DNA of 6,631 bases. Origin: Trueperaceae bacterium (GTDB taxonomy: Bacteria > Deinococcota > Deinococci > Deinococcales > Trueperaceae). Positions within the stretch are counted from its first letter, which is position 1, and the number at the start of each line of letters is the position of its first letter. A program made the position numbers and the translations under genes. The notes below the pieces were generated by a model that saw only the letters and a list, made by a program, of their open reading frames with translations, searched no databases and had not been told where the DNA came from. Positions 1 to 5,492 of this stretch are shown here, in pieces. The stretch spans positions 1 to 6,631 of the forward strand of contig PXAU01000245.1 in NCBI GenBank assembly GCA_003567075.1. Direction: 5' to 3'.

Positions 1-1276
1 AACGGGTCGAATCGAAGGGTGGGTAGCCGTCGTTATCGGCGATGTCCTCGTCGATGACGCGGGCAGCGCGGGCGAGCTCGGCGGCGACGTCGGCGCCTTC
101 GAGGATGCTGTTCACGGCGCGGCCGAAGGCCGAGGAGATGACCGGATACGCCGGGTGCACCGGGCGTACGACGGCGATGGTCGCGGATTGCTCCGCCATC
201 AGGGCGCCTTGACCGCCGGGACCGTAGAGCGCGCTCAGTTCGATGGCCGAGTGGCGGGCGGGCACGTAGCCCGTGATGTCGGCGTACAAGGCGACCTGCT
301 CGGTGGACATGGCGAACTCGATGAAGGCGCCGGCGGCTTCCTTGTGGTCCGCCACAGCCGGGATCGCATAACTCCAGCCACCGTTCGGTGAGGCTTGCTC
401 GTCGCCGCAGAACTTGGGGGCCGGGATCAGCACGAGATCGTCACCCAGGCCCTCTTGGTGAACGCGCCACATCCAGTTGCCGACCCAGGCCAGGGCGGCC
501 GTCTTGTCGCCGAAGAAGCGGTTGTCGCCCCCAGCAGCCGGCACGATCCAGCCCTCGGTTGCCCAGGTCTGCAGGCGTTCGAGCGATTCGATGGCGGCGG
601 GCGAGTCGAGGGTGCCGCGTGCCTGCCAGGTCTCACGATCGATGAGGTCGGCTCCGCACGCCTGCAGGAACGGTGAGAAGCCGTACGAGAACCACTCACC
701 CGTGTAGTTCAGCTTCATGTCGATGGGCCACGTCACCTCGGGGAGCTCGGCCAATGCGGCGAGGGCGGCGTCCATCTCCTCGAACGTCCAGGCATCATTG
801 ACACTCGTGGGGATCCTGACGCCGGCTTGCTCCAAGTAGGAGCGGTTCCCCCACAGCAGCACGCTCGAGTCGTAGGGGCTGATGGCGTAGAGGTTGCCGT
901 CTGGGCTGTAGGTGCCTTGGTCGATGATCGCCGGCAGCAGATCCGCCATCATCTCGTAGCTCAGGTAGGGATCGAGTGGGGCGAGCTGGCCGGACCACAC
1001 GTAACTTGCCATGTTCGGGCCGTCGAGCATGATGACGTCGGGCAGGTCGCCGCTGAGGAAGCCTGCCTGCAGCGCGTCGTTGATCGACGGGAGCCTGACG
1101 ACGTTCACGGAGATGTCCTCATCGGCGTACGCAGCGTTGAACGCTTCTTCGACTTGGACGAAGAAGGGGCGCTCGGACTCGCCGTCGATGACCCAAGCAG
1201 TGATCTGCTGAGCCGTGACGGTGGTGAGTGCGAGCAGGAGGAGCGTGCTGAGGATGAACCGGACGGTCGCTAGCAT
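1..1276 (-). CDS. ABC transporter family 1 extracellular solute-binding protein (sugar type), 3' end outside window
   Basis: Secreted binding protein that would capture a sugar or oligosaccharide outside the membrane and deliver it to a MalF/MalG-type permease pair. The frame is open for 425 codons and runs off base 1 without a stop; family members are usually about 410-440 residues, so little is missing. Residues 1-22 form a Sec signal peptide: Arg6, a hydrophobic stretch 7-17, then an Ala-x-Ala-like VTA before QQ, with cleavage likely after Ala22. There is no lipobox Cys. Family-type segments follow: a LPDVIMLDG block near 78-86, the GNLYAISPYDSSVLLWGN block near 127-144, and a GNWMW/GGWSYAIP region at 266-305. 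The start at 1276 is chosen because GGAG ends six bases before it; an in-frame ATG at 1288 overlaps that site. Cys207 and Cys290 are the only cysteines and could pair. It lies downstream of a LacI-type gene and an operator copy. The substrate cannot be read from sequence; maltodextrin or another glucoside is an inference. Confidence 0.9.
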   Translation of the reverse strand, partial: MLATVRFILSTLLLLALTTVTAQQITAWVIDGESERPFFVQVEEAFNAAYADEDISVNVVRLPSINDALQAGFLSGDLPDVIMLDGPNMASYVWSGQLAPLDPYLSYEMMADLLPAIIDQGTYSPDGNLYAISPYDSSVLLWGNRSYLEQAGVRIPTSVNDAWTFEEMDAALAALAELPEVTWPIDMKLNYTGEWFSYGFSPFLQACGADLIDRETWQARGTLDSPAAIESLERLQTWATEGWIVPAAGGDNRFFGDKTAALAWVGNWMWRVHQEGLGDDLVLIPAPKFCGDEQASPNGGWSYAIPAVADHKEAAGAFIEFAMSTEQVALYADITGYVPARHSAIELSALYGPGGQGALMAEQSATIAVVRPVHPAYPVISSAFGRAVNSILEGADVAAELARAARVIDEDIADNDGYPPFDSTR

Positions 1277-1282
1277 AGGATG

Positions 1283-1286
1283 CTCC
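1283..1286 (-). promoter_or_regulatory. Ribosome binding site deciding the binding-protein start
   Basis: GGAG on the minus strand lies six bases before the ATG at 1276. It is itself inside the codons that would follow the alternative in-frame ATG at 1288, and that ATG has only a weak CGGA in front of it. This favours the 1276 start, which also gives a tidy signal peptide. Confidence 0.6.
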
Positions 1287-1322
1287 ATTCCGAAAGGTCG
1301 TGTGCGTGCGGAACTGCAAGGC

Positions 1323-1334
1323 TTCAACGTTCGA
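1323..1334. promoter_or_regulatory. Possible degenerate operator copy in the binding-protein leader
   Basis: TTCAACGTTCGA keeps the CAACGTT core of the two strong operators but matches only 7 of 12 positions. Its centre is 77 bases from the centre of the upstream strong site, between that site and the binding-protein start. It could be an auxiliary looping site, or chance; AACGTT is a short palindrome. Confidence 0.2.
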
Positions 1335-1398
1335 GGTGAGATCCCCCCCTCTTCGCGGCCGCGTGCCCGCTCTGCGTATTGGCAGAAGAGAAACGTAC

Positions 1399-1412
1399 TG
1401 ACAACGTTGTCA
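1399..1412. promoter_or_regulatory. LacI-family operator upstream of the binding-protein gene
   Basis: TGACAACGTTGTCA is a perfect 14-base palindrome with a central CG, the form expected for operators of repressors with a VSxxTVSRVLN recognition helix. It lies in the 169-base gap between lacI and the binding-protein gene, about 123 bases before that start. A 13-base identical match lies in front of lacI. The minus-strand right half reads TTGTCA, which could serve as a -35. A matching -10 is poor: the best is AATACG after 18 bases, three of six consensus positions. The promoter itself is therefore uncertain, but the operator call is strong. Confidence 0.8.
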
Positions 1413-1457
1413 TCCTCGCCTTGGATCGCTCAGTACCGCATCGGGTGACCTCCTAGC

Positions 1458-2468
1458 CTAGACCGAGTCGCGGATGACGAGTGGACACGTCAAGTGGTGT
1501 GGAGGCGCGACCTGAGGCAGCGTGCCGCCCGCGGCGATGAGCTCGAGGAGTCGCTGGACACCCCATCGCCCCATCTCTTGGTGCGGGAGTGCGATGGTCG
1601 TAAGCGCCGGCATCAGGTAGGCGGCGATCTCCTCCTGATCGTCGTAACCGATCACGGCGACATCTGCGGGAATACGCAGACCACGCTCATAGATAGCGCA
1701 GTACGCGCCGACAGCCATTCGGTCGTTACCGCAGAAGAGGGCGGTTGGGCGGTCCTCGAGCTCGAGCAACTCCGTGGTCTGGACATATCCTTGATCGGGC
1801 GCAGTCGAAGCATGGCGGACGAGCCCCGGGTCGACCGCGAGCCCGGCTTCGCTGAGCGCGCGCTGATAGCCAGCGAGCCGACCCGCCGCAGCTGCGGCGC
1901 TCGCTACCGGATCCAAGTTGACGAAGCCAATACGCCGATGACCGTGCTCGATGAGCGTCCGCGTCGCAAGGTAGCCACCCTGCTCCTCGTCAGGCACGAC
2001 GGCGTGATAGGCCCCGTTGGGCTCAAAGCAGTCGATCAGCACCGCGGGCACTTGCCGCAAGCGCTCGTTTGGCTCAACCGAGCGATGGAACATGGCTGCG
2101 TAGACGATGCCCTCGACGCGGCGCTCCAGCAGCGTCGCGATGGCATTGGCCTCATGCTGGCCGTCACGCTCGGTGTTCACGACCAGCAAGAGCATGCCGT
2201 GCCGCCACGCCTCGTTCTGGGCGCCCTTGACGATGTCGACGGCGAACGGACTCGTGGCGATCTCGTCGCTGATGAAGCCGATGGTGTTCGAGTTGCGCGT
2301 ACGCATGTGCCTTGCAGTGTGGTGGGGCGTGTAGTCGAGCGCTCCCATGGCATCCAGCACGCGCTGGCGTGTCGCGGGGCGCACCGTGGGCTCACCGTTC
2401 AGGACGCGTGAAACGGTCTTGAAGGACACACCTGCACGTTTCGCCACGTCCCGGATGGTCGCTGCCAC
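1458..2468 (-). CDS. LacI/GalR-family transcriptional repressor
   Basis: Sugar-responsive DNA-binding repressor of 336 residues, the usual length for the family. The N-terminal helix-turn-helix spans about 3-24 (TIRDVAKRAGVS followed by FKTVSRVLNGE); Phe16 and Lys17 occupy the recognition-helix positions that set operator choice. A hinge helix (YTPHHTARHM) covers 46-55, with Met55 where LacI and PurR have a minor-groove Leu. The periplasmic-binding-like effector domain runs from about 62 to 333, with Arg197 in GRLAGYQ, FCGNDRMAVGA at 245-255 and IGYDDQE at 273-279, matching sugar-contact regions of LacI-type proteins. Translation starts at GTG 2468, preceded by AAGGGG four bases away; the helix-turn-helix begins immediately, so no longer start is needed. 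Operators before this gene and before the binding-protein gene suggest it represses itself and the transporter. The effector is unknown; a sugar derived from the transported substrate is likely. Confidence 0.95.
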   Translation of the reverse strand: MAATIRDVAKRAGVSFKTVSRVLNGEPTVRPATRQRVLDAMGALDYTPHHTARHMRTRNSNTIGFISDEIATSPFAVDIVKGAQNEAWRHGMLLLVVNTERDGQHEANAIATLLERRVEGIVYAAMFHRSVEPNERLRQVPAVLIDCFEPNGAYHAVVPDEEQGGYLATRTLIEHGHRRIGFVNLDPVASAAAAAGRLAGYQRALSEAGLAVDPGLVRHASTAPDQGYVQTTELLELEDRPTALFCGNDRMAVGAYCAIYERGLRIPADVAVIGYDDQEEIAAYLMPALTTIALPHQEMGRWGVQRLLELIAAGGTLPQVAPPHHLTCPLVIRDSV

Positions 2469-2518
2469 GATCCCCCTTGCCTCTCCTGTACGCCTACCGA
2501 TTCAGCTTCGTAGGGGTC

Positions 2519-2547
2519 ATGGTAGCCGCAGAAGACAACGTTGTCAA
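2519..2547 (-). promoter_or_regulatory. Sigma70-type promoter of the lacI-family gene
   Basis: On the minus strand a perfect TTGACA at 2547-2542 is followed after 17 bases by TACCAT at 2524-2519, which matches four of six -10 positions. This would start transcription near 2512 and leave a leader of about 44 bases before the GTG at 2468. The operator palindrome overlaps the -35 and the start of the spacer, so bound repressor should block polymerase. Confidence 0.7.
2534..2545. promoter_or_regulatory. LacI-family operator upstream of the repressor gene (autoregulation)
   Basis: GACAACGTTGTC is a perfect 12-base palindrome with central CG. Together with the next base (A at 2546) it shares 13 identical bases with the site in front of the binding-protein gene; only the outermost T is changed to A. 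It overlaps the -35 hexamer of the repressor promoter. Negative autoregulation is the simplest reading. Confidence 0.8.
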
Positions 2548-2549
2548 TA

Positions 2550-2974
2550 GCCGTTGCAGGCCCGAACTCCCACGTGGCGTCAGGAGCGAAACGGCGGTTC
2601 GGCGTTCGACCGCCTGAGGGATGCGCGCCGTGCTCGGCACGGACCGCCACGCCTCGGCCTCCAAGGATCGACGGAGCGTGCGGACCCTCTACCCCTCCCC
2701 TGCTCCAGCACGTCACGCGCGACGACAGCGAGGGGCTGGTGAGCGCTGTCGATCGGTCAACCCACAGTCAATCTATCGGCCACTTCCCGCAACTCGAATC
2801 GGTCACTCCACAGCGGGCGCACCAGCCAAAGGGCAGCAGCAGGTGGCCCGGCCAGAGCCTGGGATGGCGCGGACGCCGCACGCCGACGACGCATTGACGC
2901 CGGAAGAGGAACGCGCCGCGGCGAGGTGGTCGTTCGCGCGGCACAGCTGATCACTCGGAAGACGCGCCCGCCGC
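2550..2974. other. Intergenic region between malQ and the lacI-family promoter, no convincing gene
   Basis: This gap holds several short open frames on both strands, but none has a family-like protein, a good ribosome binding site or a sensible composition. No strong intrinsic terminator is seen directly after the malQ stop at 2975. The only structure noted is a GC-rich inverted repeat near 2593-2614. The region may carry a decayed gene or simply the junction between two transcription units. Confidence 0.5.
2593..2614. other. GC-rich inverted repeat, possible weak terminator before the lacI-family promoter
   Basis: GGCGGT and ACCGCC are complementary arms separated by a ten-base loop. On the minus strand the hairpin is followed by GTTTCG, a poor T tract. 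It lies about 360 bases after the malQ stop and about 46 bases before the repressor's -35. It could end read-through from malQ or be a chance GC-rich repeat. Confidence 0.2.
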
Positions 2975-4525
2975 TCAGTCCTCCAGCGCCGTCCCGGTCA
3001 CCGACTGCCGGTAGGGCGTGTCGACCGCGCCCTCCCCCGGCACGCGCCCGTAGAGCTCGGCCAGCTCACGCAGCTGCGGCGCCAGCCAGTCCGGCAGCAT
3101 CTCCCAGCTGAAGCGCCAGGCCCAGTTGCCGGCGGCCGTGCCCGGGGTGTTCATGCGGGCCTCCGAACCGAGGCCCAGCAGGTCCTGCAGCGGCGCCACA
3201 GCGGTGTCGGCCACCGAGGCGCTGGCCAGCCGCCAGAACTCCCAGGCCACGTTCTCGTCGCTACGGGCCAAGTAGCGGCGCACGAAGTCGCGCTCCTCCC
3301 CGGGCGCTTGGGCGTACCAGCCGTTGGTGGTGTCGTTGTCGTGGGGGCCGGTGTACACCACGCAGTTGTGCTCGTAGTTGTGCGGCAGGTAGGGGTCCTC
3401 GGGGCCGCCGGCGAAGGCGAACTGCAGCACCTTCATGCCGGGCAGGCCGTTGGCTTCACGCAGGGCCTCGACGTCGGGCGTGATCACGCCCAGGTCCTCG
3501 GCGATGATGGGCAGCTCGCCGAGGCCCTCCCGGACGGCGTCGAAGAAGGGCTGCCCTGGCCCCTTGACCCAGCGGCCCTTGACCGCCGTCGGCTCGCTGG
3601 CGGGGATCTCCCAGTAGCCGGCGAAGCCCCGGAAGTGGTCGATGCGCATGACGTCGACGAAGTGCAGCGTGGCGCGGATGCGGGCCAGCCACCAGGCGAA
3701 GCCGTCCTCGGCCATGCGCTTCCAACGATAGAGCGGGTTGCCCCAGCGCTGCCCCGTGTCCGAGAAGTAATCCGGCGGCACGCCCGCGATCACGGTGGGC
3801 ACGCCCTTCTCGTCGAGGAAGTAGAGCTCGCGGTTGGCCCAGGTGTCGGCCGAGTCGTAGGCCACGAAGATCGGTAGGTCGCCGATGATCCCCACGCCCT
3901 TGGCGCTGGCGTAGGCGCGGACCTGCGCCCAGTGCTGGTCGAACCAGAACTGCCACAGCCGTTGCCGCACCACCTCGTCGGCGAGCCGCTCGCGCGCCTC
4001 GTCGAGCGCGGCCGGGGCGCGGTCGCGCAGGGGCGCCGGCCAGGCGTCCCAGGAGCGGCCACCGTGCTCCTCCTTGAGCGCCATGAAGAGCGTGAAATCG
4101 TCCAGCCACTCGGCGTGGCGCTCGCAGTAGGCCTCGAACTCGCCGCGCGTCTCGTCCGAGGCGTCGCGCAGGAAGCGCTGCGCCGCGCGCGTCAGCCGAT
4201 CGAGCTTGAAGTCGATGACGTGCCCGTAGTCGACGCGCGCGTCGTCGAAGGGCACGCCCTCCAGGTCGTCGTCGAAGAGCCAGCCGGCGGTGCGCAGGCG
4301 CTCCAGGCTGATCAGGTAGGGGTTGCCGGCGAAGGCCGAGAACGACTGGTAGGGGCTGTCGCCGTACCCGGTGGGGCCCAGCGGCATGACCTGCCAGGCG
4401 CGTTGCCCGGACGCCTCGAGGAAGTCGATCCAGTGCTCGGCGTGGCTGCCGAGCTCACCGATGCCGAAGGGTCCTGGTAGGGCGGTGGGGTGGAGCAGGA
4501 CGCCGGAGCTACGGGTGAGGGGCAT
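2975..4525 (-). CDS. malQ: 4-alpha-glucanotransferase (amylomaltase), GH77
   Basis: Cytoplasmic enzyme that moves alpha-1,4-glucan segments from one maltodextrin to another glucan or to glucose, releasing glucose and making longer chains. At 516 residues it has the compact bacterial amylomaltase length. The N-terminus carries the family block SSGVLLHPTALPGPFGIGELG (6-26), then PLGPTGYGDSPYQSFSAFAGNPYLI (48-72). Catalytic residues are all present: nucleophile Asp296 in RIDHFRG, acid/base Glu343 in IIAEDLG, and transition-state stabiliser Asp396 in GPHDNDTTNGW. These correspond to Asp293, Glu340 and Asp395 of the Thermus aquaticus enzyme. The ATG at 4525 has AGGAGG eight bases upstream. The gene begins 33 bases after the stop of the second permease, so it is probably the last gene of that transcript. 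No copy of the LacI-type operator is seen in front of it. No frameshift or missing motif is visible. Confidence 0.97.
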   Translation of the reverse strand: MPLTRSSGVLLHPTALPGPFGIGELGSHAEHWIDFLEASGQRAWQVMPLGPTGYGDSPYQSFSAFAGNPYLISLERLRTAGWLFDDDLEGVPFDDARVDYGHVIDFKLDRLTRAAQRFLRDASDETRGEFEAYCERHAEWLDDFTLFMALKEEHGGRSWDAWPAPLRDRAPAALDEARERLADEVVRQRLWQFWFDQHWAQVRAYASAKGVGIIGDLPIFVAYDSADTWANRELYFLDEKGVPTVIAGVPPDYFSDTGQRWGNPLYRWKRMAEDGFAWWLARIRATLHFVDVMRIDHFRGFAGYWEIPASEPTAVKGRWVKGPGQPFFDAVREGLGELPIIAEDLGVITPDVEALREANGLPGMKVLQFAFAGGPEDPYLPHNYEHNCVVYTGPHDNDTTNGWYAQAPGEERDFVRRYLARSDENVAWEFWRLASASVADTAVAPLQDLLGLGSEARMNTPGTAAGNWAWRFSWEMLPDWLAPQLRELAELYGRVPGEGAVDTPYRQSVTGTALED

Positions 4526-4533
4526 GACGTGAG

Positions 4534-4539
4534 CCTCCT
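4534..4539 (-). promoter_or_regulatory. Strong ribosome binding site of malQ
   Basis: A full AGGAGG on the minus strand lies eight bases before the ATG at 4525, within the 33-base gap after the upstream permease stop. It fixes the malQ start and suggests independent, efficient translation within a shared transcript. Confidence 0.75.
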
Positions 4540-4558
4540 GGGCACGAGCGGGTGGCGC

Positions 4559-5491
4559 TCACGACTTCGTGAACGGCTTCCCGATCGCCTTGGGTGGGAT
4601 GGCGCGGCCGACGAACCCGGCCAGCACGAGCATCGTGAGGATGAAGGGCATGCTCTGCACCACCGTGGGCGGGAGCAGCGCGGTGCCGCCGAGCTGCGTC
4701 TCGAGCGCCTGAAAGGCCCCGAACAGCAGCGTCGCGCCGAGCACCCCGAGCGGGTGCCACTTGCCGAAGATGAGCGCGGCCAAGGCGATGAAGCCGCGGC
4801 CACCCGACATCTCGGCGATGAACTGGTTGAAGGCCCCGATCGAGAGGTAGGCGCCGCCCAGGGCCGCCAGCACGCCCGAGAGCATCACGCCGGCGTAGCG
4901 CATGCGGGTGACCGAGATGCCGACCGAGTCGGCGGCCTCGGGGTGCTCACCGACCGAGCGCAGCCGCAGCCCGAAGGGGGTGCGGAACACCACGAACCAG
5001 ACCACCGGCACCAGCGCGAAGGCGAAGTACACCAGCGGGCTGAAGGTGAACGGGCCCACCGACCACAGCGGCAGGCGGTTGACGACCGGGCCGCTGGTGG
5101 TGCTGTTGCCGAACAAGCCTGTCAGGATCACCGCCGGCAGGCCGATCGCCATCAGGTTGATCGCCACCGCCGAGATGATCTGATCGGCCTTGTAGCGGAT
5201 GGAGACGACGGCGTGCACACCCGCCACCAGTCCGCCGACCACCATCGCCGCCAGCAGGCCCAGCCAAGGGGCGAACCACACCCGCGCGCCGGCCACCTCG
5301 CGCACGAACGGCTGCTCCACGTAGTACGTGACCAGCGCGGCGGTGAGCGCGCCGAACAGCATGATGCCCTCGAGCGCGATGTTGACCACGCCCGAGCGCT
5401 CGCTGAAGAGACCGCCGAGCGCGGCGAACAGCAGCGGCGTGGCGGCCCGCAGCGCGGACGCGAACAGGGTCAGCAGGACGACGGTCTCCAC
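4559..5491 (-). CDS. ABC transporter permease, BPD_transp_2 family, nucleoside/BMP type (YufQ/NupQ-like)
   Basis: Inner-membrane subunit that would form half of the channel of a nucleoside-type ABC importer with the permease encoded just upstream. The start is placed at GTG 5491, giving 310 residues. The protein then opens with a hydrophobic helix (VVLLTLFASALRAATPLLFAALGG), as usual for the family, and GAGG lies five bases upstream. A longer start at 5545 would add 18 residues rich in Arg and overlap the upstream gene by 53 bases. Family motifs: ERSGVVNIALEGIMLFGA (31-48), the cytoplasmic coupling segment RTPFGLRLRSVGEHPEAADSVGI (170-192), and GGRGFIALAALIFGKWHPLG (230-249). About eight hydrophobic segments are visible. 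It begins one base after the TAA of the upstream permease, which suggests translational coupling. Substrate could be purine nucleosides or related compounds; some family members carry sugars, so this is not certain. Confidence 0.9.
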   Translation of the reverse strand: METVVLLTLFASALRAATPLLFAALGGLFSERSGVVNIALEGIMLFGALTAALVTYYVEQPFVREVAGARVWFAPWLGLLAAMVVGGLVAGVHAVVSIRYKADQIISAVAINLMAIGLPAVILTGLFGNSTTSGPVVNRLPLWSVGPFTFSPLVYFAFALVPVVWFVVFRTPFGLRLRSVGEHPEAADSVGISVTRMRYAGVMLSGVLAALGGAYLSIGAFNQFIAEMSGGRGFIALAALIFGKWHPLGVLGATLLFGAFQALETQLGGTALLPPTVVQSMPFILTMLVLAGFVGRAIPPKAIGKPFTKS

Positions 5492-5492
5492 G

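Noticed and set aside
827..1273. Plus-strand open frame of 148 codons
   Set aside because: Antisense to the solute-binding protein gene, rich in Val, Asp and Glu with no family signal.
1494..2411. Plus-strand open frame of 305 codons
   Set aside because: It is antisense to the LacI-family gene, which has a full helix-turn-helix and effector domain; the plus-strand product shows no recognisable family.
2757..2788. Two TTGAC motifs on the minus strand as possible -35 elements
   Set aside because: Neither has a -10-like hexamer at a 16-18 base spacing and no gene starts nearby.
2914..2923. CGCCGCGGCG palindrome after malQ as a terminator
   Set aside because: It has no loop and no following T tract; such GC palindromes are common by chance at this base composition.
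3308..3877. Plus-strand frames antisense to malQ (also 3932-4480)
   Set aside because: The malQ frame carries all catalytic motifs; these opposite-strand products are Val/Gly/Ala-rich shadows.
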